A stretch of 64,000 nt of DNA from Rhodobacter sp. (GCA_027489175.1 JAIYAE010000014.1:124001-188000), one strand, 5' to 3'; shown: positions 17,848 to 28,923, counted from the first letter of the stretch. Notes: generated by a model from the letters alone, not told the origin. Numbers and translations are program-made.

Positions 17848-19743
17848 TTGGCCAGCGAACCCGAAGACGACTCCAGCCTGTACCTGACACTTCTGTGCTG
17901 GGCGGGCCTGCTGATTGCAGCGGCTGAGGCCTTCATCCAGCCCTTGCCCGTGGGCCTTGGCGCAGGCGCGATGGTGGTGGCCTATCTGGCTGGCGGCGTG
18001 CCCGCCGCCCGCAGTGCCTTGATCGAGCTTTGGCAGGACCGCCGGCTGGACATTGACCTTCTGATGGTCATCGCGGCCCTTGCGGCGGCCGCGGTCGGGG
18101 CAGCGCTGGAAGGGGCGGTTCTCCTCGCCCTTTTTTCCCTGTCGCAGACGCTGGAACACCGCGCGATGGGCAAGGCCCGCCGCGCGGTTGAAGCCTTGAT
18201 GCACCTTCGCCCCGAAACCGCCCTCCGCGAAGGCCCGGATGGGGTGACGGAGGTTCCCGTTGTATCGCTTGTCCCCGGTGACCGGGTGATCCTGCGCCCC
18301 GGTGCGCGGGTGCCCGTTGATGGCCGCGTGATCACCGGGGCCGGGCACATGGACGAAAGCACGGTGACCGGCGAATCCCTTCCGGTGCGCAAGGACCAAG
18401 GCGCCTTGGTGCACGAGGCGACGGTGAACCTTGACGGCATTCTGACGGTCGAGGTGACGCGCAGCCTTGCACACAGCACCGTCGCCCAGATGATCCGCCT
18501 CGTGACCGAGGCGCAGGCGATGAAGGCCCCGTCCGAGCGGTTTTCGGACTGGTTCGGCCAGCGCTACACCATTGCCGTGCTGGCGGGGTCGATCTTGGCC
18601 TATGTCGGCTTCTGGCTGACCGGCCACCCGCCGGATCAGGCGCTTTACCGGGCGGCAACGCTGCTGGTGGCGGCCAGCCCCTGCGCCGTGGTGATCTCGG
18701 TCCCTGCCGCCATCCTCTCGGCCCTCTCGGCAGCGGCGCGGGGCGGGGTGCTCTTCAAAGGCGGGGCCGCGCTGGAAGGGCTGGCCGAGGTCAAGGTCTT
18801 CGCCTTCGACAAGACCGGCACGCTGACCACCGGCAAGGCTGCGGTCACTGGCCTGACCGCGCTCAAGGGGGATGAGGCTGCCTTCCTCACCCTTCTCGCC
18901 GGGCTTGAGGCGCAGTCCGAACACCCCATCGCCAGCGCCATCCGGCGTGAGGCAAGCAACCGTGGCTTGGCGCCTGCACAGATCGACGGGGTTCGGTCCT
19001 TCCCCAGCGAAGGGATCATCGGGCGTGATCCTGCCGGTGAGGTCTGGGCCGGCAACGCCCGCATGCTGGACCGGATGGGGGCGACGCTTCCCCCTGCCTT
19101 GGCCGTAATGGCGGATGGTGCCGAAACGCTGGTCCTGATGGGGCGCGGACACCATGTCCTCGGGGCGGTCACCGTCGCAGACGAACCCCGCGCCACCTCT
19201 GCCGAGGCGCTTGCCGCCCTCCGCCGTGGCGGCGCGGCCATCCTGATGATGACCGGCGACCGGCAGGCCGTGGCTTCCCGGATCGGCGCACGGCTGGGAC
19301 TGCAGCCGGATGAGATCAGCGCAGGCCTTCTGCCCGGCGACAAGGTGAAGCTGGTCGATGCGGCCACCGCCAAGGGCAAGGTCGCCTTCATCGGGGATGG
19401 GGTCAACGATGCCGCCGCCCTTGCGCGGGCCGATGTCGGCGTGGCGATGGGCGTCGCGGGCAGCGAGGTGGCGCTGCAGGCCGCCGATGTGGCGCTGATG
19501 GCGGACGATCTGCGCAAGCTTTCCGCCGCCCGCGCCCTTGCCCGCCGGACCGCGCGCGTGATCCGGCAAAACCTCACGCTGGCGCTGGGGGCCATGGCGG
19601 TGCTGGTGGCGGGCAGCCTGTTCTTCAACCTGCCCCTGCCGCTGGCCGTGATCGGGCATGAAGGCGGCACGCTTCTGGTGGTCCTGAACGGCTTGCGCCT
19701 TCTGGCTGACCCGATTCGCACCTCAGGGCGGCAGAATGGTTAA
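17848..19743 (+). CDS. P1B-type heavy-metal ATPase, SPC (P1B-4) class
   Basis: A 631-residue metal-exporting P-type ATPase. Motifs: TGES near residue 172, membrane motif SPC near 275, phosphorylated DKTGTLT at Asp321, the HP motif SEHPIAS near 356, and GDGVNDAAAL near 516. SPC instead of CPC, a C-terminal membrane helix with HEGGT...NGLRLL, and no N-terminal metal-binding domain place it in the P1B-4 group, whose members export Co2+, Fe2+ or Zn2+. The only suitable start is TTG at 17848 with GGGGAG 8 bases upstream; the open frame before that is antisense to alr. No metal regulator is adjacent. Confidence 0.93.
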   Translation: MASEPEDDSSLYLTLLCWAGLLIAAAEAFIQPLPVGLGAGAMVVAYLAGGVPAARSALIELWQDRRLDIDLLMVIAALAAAAVGAALEGAVLLALFSLSQTLEHRAMGKARRAVEALMHLRPETALREGPDGVTEVPVVSLVPGDRVILRPGARVPVDGRVITGAGHMDESTVTGESLPVRKDQGALVHEATVNLDGILTVEVTRSLAHSTVAQMIRLVTEAQAMKAPSERFSDWFGQRYTIAVLAGSILAYVGFWLTGHPPDQALYRAATLLVAASPCAVVISVPAAILSALSAAARGGVLFKGGAALEGLAEVKVFAFDKTGTLTTGKAAVTGLTALKGDEAAFLTLLAGLEAQSEHPIASAIRREASNRGLAPAQIDGVRSFPSEGIIGRDPAGEVWAGNARMLDRMGATLPPALAVMADGAETLVLMGRGHHVLGAVTVADEPRATSAEALAALRRGGAAILMMTGDRQAVASRIGARLGLQPDEISAGLLPGDKVKLVDAATAKGKVAFIGDGVNDAAALARADVGVAMGVAGSEVALQAADVALMADDLRKLSAARALARRTARVIRQNLTLALGAMAVLVAGSLFFNLPLPLAVIGHEGGTLLVVLNGLRLLADPIRTSGRQNG

Positions 19744-19868
19744 GCGCCCCTTCGCCAGCCGCGCGTAGAGACGGAAAGAAGACGCAAGAAAGACCGGTTG
19801 AAGACCGAGGAACGGCCAGGGTCCTTCCAGATTACTCAAGCGTTCTCAGCAGGTTGCGGGTGGTTCTT

Positions 19869-20960
<1,092 letters not shown>

Positions 20961-22469
20961 TCAGAACCCGGCGTCAGGGGTGCCGGAGCCTTGCCAGGGT
21001 TTCGCAAGGTTGCCAAAGCGGGTGAAGCGGCCTTCGAAGCTGAGTTCCACCGTCCCGATCGGGCCGTGGCGCTGCTTGCCGATGATGACTTCCGCCTTGC
21101 CATGCGCGTTTTCAGCCTTTTTGAACCATTCCGCATGGGCCGGGCTGCCGGCCTCGGGCTCCATCCGCGACAGGTAGTATTCTTCGCGGTAGACGAACAT
21201 GACCACGTCCGCGTCCTGCTCGATCGAGCCGGATTCCCGCAGGTCGCTCAGCTGTGGGCGCTTGTCGTCGCGGCTTTCGACGGCGCGGCTCAGCTGCGAC
21301 AGGGCGACCACGGGTATGTCCAGCTCCTTGGCGATGGCCTTCAAACCTTGTGTGATTTCAGAGACTTCCTGCACACGGTTTTCCTTGGACGAGCCTTTCA
21401 GAAGCTGCAGGTAGTCGATGATCAGAAGGTCCAACCCATGCGTCCGCTTCAGCCGCCGGGCGCGCGCGGCGACCTGGGAAATTGGCAGAGCCGGGGTGTC
21501 ATCGATGTAAAGGGGGCAAGCCTCAAGCGCCTTGGCGGCATCGACGAAGCGGCGGAACTCCACCTCTTGCATGTCGCCGCGGCGGATCTGTTCGGACGGC
21601 ACTTCCGAGGCCTCGGACAAGATCCGCGCGGCCAGCTGTTCCGCGCTCATCTCCAGGCTGAAGAAGCCCACGATCCCGCCTTCGACCGCGCCGTCGCGCC
21701 CATCGGGCAGGCGGCCGCGCTTGTAGGATTTCGCGATGTTGAAGGCGATGTTGGTCGCCAGCGAGGTTTTCCCCATCGAGGGGCGCCCCGCAAGGATCAG
21801 AAGGTCAGACGGGTGCAGGCCGCCAAGCTTGCGATCCAGATCGATCAGCCCGGTCGAGATGCCCGCAAGGCCGCCGCCACGCTGGTAGGCGGCGTTGGCG
21901 TTGTTCACCGCCTCGACCGCGGCTTTCAGAAAGCTTTGAAAGCCGCGTTCCGCCACACCCTGTTCGCCCAGCGTGTAAAGCCGCTGCTCGGCTTCGATGA
22001 TCTGGTCTTTGGGTTCGTTCGTGACCTCGACCTTGGCAGCTTGCGCGGCAATGTCGCGGCCAAGCTGGATCAACTCCCGCCGCACGGCGAGGTCATAGAT
22101 CATCTGCGCATAATCCCGCGCCGCATAGGCCGAGATCGCCGCTCCAGCCAGCCGCACGAGGTAGGCGGGCCCACCGAGCTCCTTCAGGCCCGCGTCATCC
22201 TCAAGAAACGCCTTCAGCGTCACGGGAGAGGCGAGGGCGTTCTTCTGGATGCGAGCCGCGGCAATCTCATAGATTCTCTGGTGGACGGGGTCGAAGAAAT
22301 GCTGCGCCTTCACGACCGAGGAGATGCGGTCATAGACATCATTGTTGGTCAGGATCGCGCCCAGAAGCTGCTGCTCGGCTTCGGTGTTGTGGGGCAGGGC
22401 CTCCCCTTCGGCGGCCGGGGCTTGGGCCGTGGCGGGAAGCATGGGTCGCAGGGCGGTGATTTCGGTCAT
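20961..22469 (-). CDS. dnaB: Replicative DNA helicase DnaB
   Basis: A 502-residue RecA-type hexameric helicase. The N-terminal domain begins LPHNTEAEQQLLGAIL; Walker A is AGRPSMGKTSLATNIA near residue 218, and the conserved DYLQLL (Walker B) and ESRDDKRPQLSDLRESG follow. The start at 22469 (MTEITALRPML) was chosen because the in-frame extension to 22601 shows no family similarity. The C-terminus, past the helicase core (AEWFKKAENAHG), ends normally. Downstream of pyrE in the same direction but with a 267-base gap, so probably separately transcribed. Confidence 0.96.
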   Translation of the reverse strand: MTEITALRPMLPATAQAPAAEGEALPHNTEAEQQLLGAILTNNDVYDRISSVVKAQHFFDPVHQRIYEIAAARIQKNALASPVTLKAFLEDDAGLKELGGPAYLVRLAGAAISAYAARDYAQMIYDLAVRRELIQLGRDIAAQAAKVEVTNEPKDQIIEAEQRLYTLGEQGVAERGFQSFLKAAVEAVNNANAAYQRGGGLAGISTGLIDLDRKLGGLHPSDLLILAGRPSMGKTSLATNIAFNIAKSYKRGRLPDGRDGAVEGGIVGFFSLEMSAEQLAARILSEASEVPSEQIRRGDMQEVEFRRFVDAAKALEACPLYIDDTPALPISQVAARARRLKRTHGLDLLIIDYLQLLKGSSKENRVQEVSEITQGLKAIAKELDIPVVALSQLSRAVESRDDKRPQLSDLRESGSIEQDADVVMFVYREEYYLSRMEPEAGSPAHAEWFKKAENAHGKAEVIIGKQRHGPIGTVELSFEGRFTRFGNLAKPWQGSGTPDAGF

Positions 22470-22736
22470 GACGTCGGATTGCCTTCTGCCTGTTGGGCCT
22501 TCTCTGCCTGATCGCCTGAGGTCCGGAAAGTTCGGACAAGTCGGTGGATAAGCCGGGCCTGAGTCGGGGTTTGCGCCCCCGTGACAGGCCCAGGCTACCA
22601 CATCTGGCAGCGCGGACCAAAGCGGTCACTAAGGGGGCGATTCGGAACAGGGGTTATCCCCAATTCCCCCACAGGCTTGCGCACCGGTATTTCGCAGCTG
22701 TCCACCGAAGATCACGCAGAGCGGATGACGGCAGCC

Positions 22737-23417
22737 TCAGCCCGGTTTGCGCGCCTCTTGCCAGGCGCGGGGGGCGGTCAGGAAAGCCTCGACCTCGGTC
22801 AGGGTGGCCTCGTCAAAGCTGCCTTGCGCGCGGGCCTCGGCCAGGACGTCCCACCAGGTGCAAAGGTGATGAAGCGCGATGCCGTGGTCAGCCAGGCGCT
22901 GGGTCGTTGCCGGGAAAATGCCGTAGTAGAAGATGACTGCGGTATGGGCGCAGGTCGCCCCGGTTTCACGGATCGCGTCGACGAAGGACAGTTTCGATCC
23001 GCCGTCAGTGGTCAGGTCTTCCACCAAAAGGACGCGCTGGCCTTCGGTCATTGCCCCTTCGATGCGGGCGTTGCGGCCATAGCCTTTGGGTTTCTTGCGC
23101 ACGTAAGTCATTGGCAGGGCCATCCGTTCGGCCACAAGCGCTGCGAAGGGAATGCCCGCGGTTTCGCCCCCGGCGATGTTGTCGAACGCCTCGAACCCCG
23201 CGTCGCGCATCACTGTCACGGTCAGGAAATCCATCAGCGCCGACCGGATGCGCGGGTAGCTGATCAGCTTGCGGCAATCGATATAGGTGGGCGACGGCAG
23301 GCCGGAGGCGAGGGTGAAGGGCGTCTCGGCGTTGAAGTGGACAGCCTTGATCTCCAAGAGCGCACGCGCGGTGAGGCGGGCGATTTCGTCCTTGGGCGGG
23401 AAGGCGGAGGGGATCAT
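22737..23417 (-). CDS. pyrE: Orotate phosphoribosyltransferase
   Basis: A 226-residue type I phosphoribosyltransferase making OMP from orotate and PRPP. The PRPP loop is [15 protein letters not shown] near residue 125, and [11 protein letters not shown] near 48 and [10 protein letters not shown] near 100 are typical of the alphaproteobacterial form. Follows pyrC at 45 bases with a hairpin between, so the two pyrimidine genes form one unit. Confidence 0.95.
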   Translation of the reverse strand: MIPSAFPPKDEIARLTARALLEIKAVHFNAETPFTLASGLPSPTYIDCRKLISYPRIRSALMDFLTVTVMRDAGFEAFDNIAGGETAGIPFAALVAERMALPMTYVRKKPKGYGRNARIEGAMTEGQRVLLVEDLTTDGGSKLSFVDAIRETGATCAHTAVIFYYGIFPATTQRLADHGIALHHLCTWWDVLAEARAQGSFDEATLTEVEAFLTAPRAWQEARKPG

Positions 23418-23437
23418 GTCGGTCCTTTCGGGAAGTA

Positions 23438-23458
23438 CGAATTTTCTGCGAAAATTCG
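23438..23458 (-). terminator. Hairpin between pyrC and pyrE
   Basis: Perfect 9-bp inverted repeat CGAATTTTC / GAAAATTCG around a 3-base loop, between the pyrC stop and pyrE start. AT-rich, with no T-run beyond the stem. It could be a processing site or attenuator that lowers pyrE relative to pyrC; function not shown. Confidence 0.45.
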
Positions 23459-23462
23459 GCGC

Positions 23463-24503
23463 TTACGAGACAACGTGCCAGTGCACGGGGAAGCCGGGTT
23501 GGAAGACGGTCACCGGGCCAGGCTCGGCCTGGATCTTCTCGGGCCAGGTGCAGGGTTCGGCGTGCTTTTCCAGCGTGACGGTCCCAGGGTTCACCGGCAG
23601 GCGGTAGAAGGCTGGTCCGTTCAGCGAGGCAAAGCCTTCCAGCCGGTCCAAGGCACCCTCTTCGTCGAACACATGGGCCAGAAGGCTCATGGTGTTGGTC
23701 GCGGTAAAGCAGCCGGCACAGCCGCAGGCATGTTCTTTCAGCGCGTCGACATGCGGGGCGCTGTCGGTGCCAAGGAAATAGCGCGGCGACCCCGAAGTGG
23801 CGGCGCGGCGCAGTGCCAGGCGGTGCTTTTCGCGCTTGGCCACCGGCAGGCAATAGTAATGCGGCCGGATACCCCCTGCGAGGATGTGATTGCGGTTGAT
23901 AATCAAATGATGCGTGGTGATCGTTGCACCCAAACTGTCGCCCCCTTCGGCGGCATAGGCGACACCTTCCTCGGTCGTGATATGCTCCATCACCACGCGC
24001 AAGTCCGGCAGGCGGCGGCGCAGGGGGGCAAGGACGGTGTCGATGAACACGGCTTCCCGGTCGAAGATATCGACCTCAGGCGTCGTCACCTCACCATGGG
24101 TGCAGAGGGGCAGGCCGATCTCGGCCATCTTTTCCAGCACCGGCATGACCTTGGCCAGATCGCGCACCCCGCCATGCGAATTCGTCGTCGCCCCCGCCGG
24201 GTAAAGTTTGACCGCCGTCACCAGGCCCGAGGCCGCCGCTGCCGCCACATCCGCCGGATCGGTGCCCTCGGTCAGGTACAGCGTCATCAGCGGCTGGAAC
24301 GTGGCCTCTTCGGGCAGGGCGGCCATAATCCGCTCACGGTAGGCCAGCGCATCGCGGGCGGTCACCACCGGCGGCACCAGGTTCGGCATGATGATCGCCC
24401 GGGCGAAATGCCGGGTGGTTTCGGGCAGAACGGCCCGCAGCATCGCCCCGTCGCGCAAGTGCAGGTGCCAGTCGTCAGGGCGGCGGATCGTGATCTTTTG
24501 CAT
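23463..24503 (-). CDS. pyrC: Dihydroorotase
   Basis: A 346-residue class II (PyrC-type) dihydroorotase, third step of pyrimidine synthesis. The zinc ligands are in HLHLRDG near residue 13, the carbamylated lysine in [13 protein letters not shown] near residue 98, and later metal ligands in THGEVT and [16 protein letters not shown] near 250 holds the catalytic Asp. The start at 24503 ([12 protein letters not shown]) matches the family; ten further upstream codons are open but have no homologous sequence. First gene of the pyrC-pyrE pair and divergent from the LprI-like genes. Confidence 0.96.
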   Translation of the reverse strand: MQKITIRRPDDWHLHLRDGAMLRAVLPETTRHFARAIIMPNLVPPVVTARDALAYRERIMAALPEEATFQPLMTLYLTEGTDPADVAAAAASGLVTAVKLYPAGATTNSHGGVRDLAKVMPVLEKMAEIGLPLCTHGEVTTPEVDIFDREAVFIDTVLAPLRRRLPDLRVVMEHITTEEGVAYAAEGGDSLGATITTHHLIINRNHILAGGIRPHYYCLPVAKREKHRLALRRAATSGSPRYFLGTDSAPHVDALKEHACGCAGCFTATNTMSLLAHVFDEEGALDRLEGFASLNGPAFYRLPVNPGTVTLEKHAEPCTWPEKIQAEPGPVTVFQPGFPVHWHVVS

Positions 24504-24588
24504 GTCAGCGGGGTAACGCAATCCGGACCTCATGGCCAGCCCTTTGCCGTGCTAAACCGATGGCCAGCCCCCGTTGCAGGAGCGTTTG

Positions 24589-24951
24589 ATGCGCCCGATC
24601 CTTGCCTTCCTCCTGTCCGCAGCACCTGCCTTGGCCGAGACCCCGCCCAGCACCTGCGAGACCCAGGCCAACATCCCCGAAATGGTGGACTGCTCCACCT
24701 ACCACCTTGGCTTGGCCGAGCGGGATCTTGGCAATGCCCTGACGGATCTGCGCAGCCGCTTTCCGCAAACCTCGACCCTTCTCGACCAGTCGCAGGCAAG
24801 TTGGGCAAGCTATCGTGACGCAACCTGCTATTATGCCGCCGACCCAAGCGACTTTGCGCGCGGCTCTGAATCGATCCTGATCGAGTTGTCCTGCAAACGC
24901 ACTGAAACCGAACGCCGCGCGGCAAGCTTGCGCGCCATGTTCACCGACTGA
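24589..24951 (+). CDS. LprI/DUF1311 family secreted protein
   Basis: A 120-residue protein. A signal peptide ends ALAETPP, followed by a ~100-residue lysozyme inhibitor LprI-type (DUF1311) domain with paired cysteines, a repeated helix (YHLGLAERDLGNALTDLRSRF) and the family-typical QASWASYRDATCYY near residue 80. CAGGAG sits 6 bases before the ATG. The mycobacterial namesake inhibits lysozyme; most proteobacterial members are uncharacterised. Followed 30 bases later by a second member of the same family. Confidence 0.85.
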   Translation: MRPILAFLLSAAPALAETPPSTCETQANIPEMVDCSTYHLGLAERDLGNALTDLRSRFPQTSTLLDQSQASWASYRDATCYYAADPSDFARGSESILIELSCKRTETERRAASLRAMFTD

Positions 24952-24981
24952 CCCCGCGACCAGCCCCGAAAGGCCCTGCCC

Positions 24982-25371
24982 ATGCTTCGCTTCCTCTTGC
25001 CCGCCCTGATCCTTCTGCCCATGCCCGTGCTGGCCCAGACCGTCGACTGTGCCAATGCGATAGTGCAAAGCGATCTGAACATCTGCGCCGAACAGGACTG
25101 GCAAGAGGCCGATGTCGACCTGAACCGCGCCTACCAAGAGACCCTGGCGAAGATGAAATCGATCGACGCCGACCTTCCCCCCGCCATGCAAGGCGCCGAG
25201 ACCGCCCTTCGCACGGCCCAGCGCGCCTGGATCACCTATCGGGATGCGCATTGCTCGGCTTCGGGCTTTCGGGTGCGGGGCGGTTCGGCCGAGCCTTTGT
25301 TGATCTATGGCTGCCTGCGCCAGACGACCATCGACCGGACTGAGGAGCTGCTGGAACTGACCGAGTTCTGA
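24982..25371 (+). CDS. LprI/DUF1311 family secreted protein (second copy)
   Basis: A 129-residue protein with signal peptide MLRFLLPALILLPMPVLAQ and a DUF1311 domain: the N-terminal CANAIVQSDLNICAEQDW cysteine pair, DLNRAYQETLAKM, then QRAWITYRDAHC. It is closer to the family consensus than its upstream neighbour. The two genes look like an ancient tandem duplication, with clear family resemblance but low identity. It is convergent with the hypothetical gene at 25378, with 6 bases between stops. Confidence 0.88.
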   Translation: MLRFLLPALILLPMPVLAQTVDCANAIVQSDLNICAEQDWQEADVDLNRAYQETLAKMKSIDADLPPAMQGAETALRTAQRAWITYRDAHCSASGFRVRGGSAEPLLIYGCLRQTTIDRTEELLELTEF

Positions 25372-25377
25372 CCCGCG

Positions 25378-26262
25378 CTAGGGGTCTTCGCCGGTCAGTT
25401 CGGCCAGCCGTCTGGCAAAGCGCGGCGCGTTCAGGCGCGCCGTGACTGATCGGCAGATCATGATCTCGCGCATGCGGTGGCCGCTCAGCCGGGCCGAGGA
25501 CAGAATGGCGCGCAGGTAGCTGCCGTTTGACCGCCGTCCGCGCCACAGCCAGGCGAAGTATTCGGCTGAAAACTTGCCATCCATCGCCGCTTCCAGAATG
25601 CGGTCCAGAACGCGCATTTCTCGCAAGGTGTCTTCCGTGCCCTCGCCGGTGTAGCGGGCGAAGAGGGGGGTCACCCAAGGGCGCTGGAACAGGGCCGCAT
25701 GCATGGCGTCGGGCCGGTTCAGCGGGTCATGGATCAGCCAGACGCGGGCCGCGCTTTCCGTCATGTCGGGCGCATAGCCATAGCGGCTGCGAAAGTTGAT
25801 GCGCCGGGCGATCTTGTGACGCTCGTCCCAGCCGGCAAGGGCGGGGTCCAGCGTGGCGCGCGGGGCCACCAGCACCAGTTCGGCCCCGGGGGCCGTGATG
25901 GCATAGGCGGCAGCGGCATAGCCTGCCGGGCCCGCGCCATAAAAGATCACCCGGTCGAAATCCTCAAGAAACCCGTCATCGGCCAGCCGGTCGAAATAGC
26001 GAAACACCGCCGGGTCACGCCACCAGGTTTCCCCTTCGGCAAGGATGGTCAGCAAGGACCAGCCGCGCGATTTTGCCAGGGCGAAGTGTTCGGGCAGGTT
26101 GTCCTCGCGGTCCCGCAAGGCGGCGGCATCTTCAAAGGTCACCAGAAGGACAGGGCGCTCTTCGGCGAAGAAGGCCCAGTGCCGATCGCCCAATGGCAGA
26201 AAGTCGCCGTCGCCTTCGGCGATGGCCATCATGGCGTTCTGCCATTCGGGATGCGCGTCCAT
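25378..26262 (-). CDS. Unknown protein, alpha/beta-hydrolase-like motif
   Basis: A 294-residue cytoplasmic protein if started at ATG 26262, which has GGAG closely upstream; the frame is open to 26370. One feature stands out: a hydrophobic strand followed by GAGPAGYAAAAYAI near residue 115, like the nucleophile elbow region of alpha/beta hydrolases but with Pro-Ala where Ser would sit (GxSxG is not matched). The C-terminus is Arg-rich. I recall database entries for similar Rhodobacteraceae proteins named phosphoadenosine phosphosulfate reductase, but no PAPS reductase motif is visible, so that name is not supported. Adjacent to a glycosyltransferase in the same direction. Confidence 0.7.
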   Translation of the reverse strand: MDAHPEWQNAMMAIAEGDGDFLPLGDRHWAFFAEERPVLLVTFEDAAALRDREDNLPEHFALAKSRGWSLLTILAEGETWWRDPAVFRYFDRLADDGFLEDFDRVIFYGAGPAGYAAAAYAITAPGAELVLVAPRATLDPALAGWDERHKIARRINFRSRYGYAPDMTESAARVWLIHDPLNRPDAMHAALFQRPWVTPLFARYTGEGTEDTLREMRVLDRILEAAMDGKFSAEYFAWLWRGRRSNGSYLRAILSSARLSGHRMREIMICRSVTARLNAPRFARRLAELTGEDP

Positions 26263-26458
26263 CGTCTCCACAGCCACCCAAGCTTTCGGCTTTGGTCCTC
26301 GTCCAAGCCTACCGAATGTGGGATAAAAATCTAAATTCGACAAGGTGTTGCGGGCAGTTATCCAGCGCACAATTTCGGTTCAGGGGCGAAGACTGTTTCT
26401 AGTCCCGGATCGCTTACAACTCTGGCGGGCGTCTGTTGATGGTCTGGCAACCCAGGGC

Positions 26459-27484
26459 CTAGCGGGGCTTCGCGTAGGGTCGCCAGATGCTGTGCGCCTC
26501 GGACGGTGGCAGGGCACGTGTGGGCGGGGTCATCAGCAGGCGACCATAAAGCGCGCGCCAGCTCTCCTCGGCCATCAGTTGGTGAAAGCGCTCCTGCCGC
26601 CAGGTGACGGCTTTGACGTGCAGCGGCCCCAGAACCGGATCGTCTCGCAAGGCCTGCAAATGGGGCGCGCTGTCCAGCCGCTGGATCGACAGATCCTCGA
26701 CATCGCAGAAGTTGCGGTCCACCCAATAGGCCATGTCGAAGGTTGCAGCGTCCCGGTTCGCGCGCCCCCGGTCGGCCTTGACCAGATATCCCGCCATCGA
26801 CCCCAGCGCGTAATGGTTCAGCTGGACCAGACCGTAAAGATCGCGGCCCACATCCACGAAAAGCCGGCCGGTATGGAAGGCCGGGTCCAGCCGCCGCCCC
26901 GCGCCGTCAAACCAGCGCTGGCCCTCCAGCCGCGCCCGGTCCGGGTTTCGCGGGCGGTGGACGCCCAGCTTGGCGTAGGTGCCGTCATTGCGAAAAAGCG
27001 TCTTGAACAGATGCGCGCGCCAGGGCCAGTGCAAGACCGCCGGGGCCGCAAGGGTGAAGGTCTTGGTAACCCGCCGATCCTCGATCCCGCGCACCCCGGC
27101 ATTGCCAAAGAGCCGCCAGGTCAGGGGGATCGCCGTCGCCTCGGGCAGGGCGGCGAGCAAGGCCGGGATCGTCCGGTCGCCGACATGGATGTTTACGAAC
27201 TCATCCACATCAATCGGCATCAGCCAGTCCGCCCCCCGCACAAGGGGATGCGTATCCGCCTGCTTCAGCGCCGCCCATTGCGGGCCTTGCGGGTGGGGCC
27301 CCGGGTTCGGGACATGGGTCAGCCAGCCCAAGGCCTGCAGCCGGTCCAGCATCGCATCGGTCCCGTCGCTGCAATCGTTGGAGAAGACCAAAAAGTCCGT
27401 CACCCCACAGGCCCGGTGATGCGCAAGCCACTCCAGAAGGAACGCGCCCTCGTTCTTCACCGTCAGAACGGCGGTGACCTTCAT
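26459..27484 (-). CDS. Glycosyltransferase family 2 protein
   Basis: A 340-residue GT-A fold glycosyltransferase. The N-terminus has VTAVLTVKNEGAFLLEWLAHH, then FSNDCSDGTD, and the metal-binding DxD appears in WLMPIDVDEFVNI near residue 95. This order (LTVKNE, NDCSDGTD, DVDEF) is typical of the GT2-type group with DUF4422/GT92-like features. No transmembrane segment is seen, so it is probably cytoplasmic or peripheral, adding a sugar to a surface polymer; acceptor unknown. The start at 27484 fits the family; an extended TTG start at 27541 lies within repeat copy c. Confidence 0.88.
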   Translation of the reverse strand: MKVTAVLTVKNEGAFLLEWLAHHRACGVTDFLVFSNDCSDGTDAMLDRLQALGWLTHVPNPGPHPQGPQWAALKQADTHPLVRGADWLMPIDVDEFVNIHVGDRTIPALLAALPEATAIPLTWRLFGNAGVRGIEDRRVTKTFTLAAPAVLHWPWRAHLFKTLFRNDGTYAKLGVHRPRNPDRARLEGQRWFDGAGRRLDPAFHTGRLFVDVGRDLYGLVQLNHYALGSMAGYLVKADRGRANRDAATFDMAYWVDRNFCDVEDLSIQRLDSAPHLQALRDDPVLGPLHVKAVTWRQERFHQLMAEESWRALYGRLLMTPPTRALPPSEAHSIWRPYAKPR

Positions 27485-27530
27485 GGCCGTCTGACCTTCA
27501 CCCAATTCGGGCAACCAACCCAGGTTTTCA

Positions 27531-27562
27531 TTCTGGCCCAAATATCCCCGCCGGAGGCACCG
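27531..27562 (-). repeat. Dispersed TATTTG intergenic element, copy c
   Basis: Read on the - strand: GCCTCCGGCGGGGATATTTG then GGCCAGAATGAAAAC. It lies between gcdH and the glycosyltransferase, in the same orientation as both genes. The CCTCCGGCGGGG part matches copies a and b. Confidence 0.7.
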
Positions 27563-27618
27563 ACGCCCGCCAAAGACGCACCAGCCCCCCGGTTAGCACG
27601 GGCAATCCGCACCCCCTA

Positions 27619-28851
27619 TCAGAAAAACGCCTGCAGCCCGGTGATCGCACGGCCCAGGATCAGCGCGTGTACGTCATGCGTGCCTTCATAGGTGTTTACC
27701 GTCTCTAGGTTCACCATGTGGCGCATCACCTGAAAATCCTCGGATATCCCGTTGCCGCCATGCATGTCCCGCGCCCAACGCGCGCAATCCAACGCCTTGC
27801 CGCAGTTGTTGCGCTTGACGATGGAAATCATCTCTGGCGCTGCATTCGCCTCATCCAGAAGCCGCCCGACCCGCAGCGAGCCTTGGAGGCCCAGCCCGAT
27901 CTCGGTCAGCATGTTGGCCAGCTTCAGCTGGAAGAGCTGAGTTTGCGCCAGCGGTTTGCCGAACTGCTTGCGGTCAAGCCCATACTGCCGCGCGGCGTGC
28001 AGGCAGAACTCCGCCGCGCCCATGACACCCCAGCTGATGCCATAGCGCGCCCGGTTCAGGCAACCGAACGGCCCCTTCAGCCCCTCGACAAAAGGCAGAA
28101 GGGCGTCATCGCCCACTTCCACGTCCTTCATCACGATCTCACCAGTGATGCTGGCGCGAAGGCTCAGCTTGCCGCCGACCTTGGGTGCCGATAGCCCTGA
28201 CATCCCCTTTTCCAAGATGAACCCCTTGATCCGCCCGCCATGCGCCTCGGACTTGGCCCAGACCACGAAGACATCGGCGATGGGCGCGTTCGAAATCCAC
28301 ATTTTCGCGCCGTTCAGCACATAGCCGTTTGCGGTCTTCTTCGCCGTGGTCTTCATGCCACCGGGGTCAGACCCCGCATCGGGTTCGGTCAGCCCGAAAC
28401 AGCCGATCCATTCGCCGCGCGCAAGCTTCGGCAGGAATTTCTGGCGCTGCGCCTCGGTCCCATAGGCATAGATCGGGTACATCACCAGCGACGACTGCAC
28501 GCTCATCATGCTGCGATAGCCTGAATCAACCCGCTCCACTTCCCGCGCGACCAGCCCGTAAGCCACATAGCTGGCCCCCAAGCCACCGTATTCCTCCGGT
28601 ACCGTCACGCCCAGCAGCCCCATCTCGCCCATCTCGCGGAAGATGCTGGGGTCGGTGGTTTCCTCACGGTAGGCCGCAATCACCCGCGGCTGCAGCTTTT
28701 CCGTGGCATAGGCCCGCGCGCCGTCGCGCAGCATGCGTTCCTCTTCGGTCAGCTGGTCCTCCAGCCGGAACGGGTCTTCCCAGTCAAAGCGCCCCAGATC
28801 CGGCGCGTCCTTGGATTTCAGCTTCGGTTGGGCGGCATGGGTATCAAGCAT
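27619..28851 (-). CDS. gcdH: Glutaryl-CoA dehydrogenase
   Basis: A 410-residue acyl-CoA dehydrogenase that converts glutaryl-CoA to crotonyl-CoA in lysine/tryptophan breakdown. Typical features: [17 protein letters not shown] near residue 22, [16 protein letters not shown] near 150, and the catalytic Glu in [19 protein letters not shown] near 392, the sequence that separates GcdH from other family members. The ATG at 28851 is chosen because GGAGG lies 5 bases upstream; upstream in-frame ATGs at 28863, 28866 and 28875 are alternatives. Divergent from a LysR regulator, as is usual for gcdH. Confidence 0.94.
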   Translation of the reverse strand: MLDTHAAQPKLKSKDAPDLGRFDWEDPFRLEDQLTEEERMLRDGARAYATEKLQPRVIAAYREETTDPSIFREMGEMGLLGVTVPEEYGGLGASYVAYGLVAREVERVDSGYRSMMSVQSSLVMYPIYAYGTEAQRQKFLPKLARGEWIGCFGLTEPDAGSDPGGMKTTAKKTANGYVLNGAKMWISNAPIADVFVVWAKSEAHGGRIKGFILEKGMSGLSAPKVGGKLSLRASITGEIVMKDVEVGDDALLPFVEGLKGPFGCLNRARYGISWGVMGAAEFCLHAARQYGLDRKQFGKPLAQTQLFQLKLANMLTEIGLGLQGSLRVGRLLDEANAAPEMISIVKRNNCGKALDCARWARDMHGGNGISEDFQVMRHMVNLETVNTYEGTHDVHALILGRAITGLQAFF

Positions 28852-28923
28852 GGGAACCTCCATCATTGCCACCATCCTTGCACGAAACGCGCCCCCGCGC
28901 TATCGAAAGCCCTGCGCAACTTC

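Noticed and set aside
22581..24818. 745-codon open frame on + across pyrE and pyrC
   Set aside because: Antisense to two intact pyrimidine genes; His/Gly/Arg-biased shadow frame.
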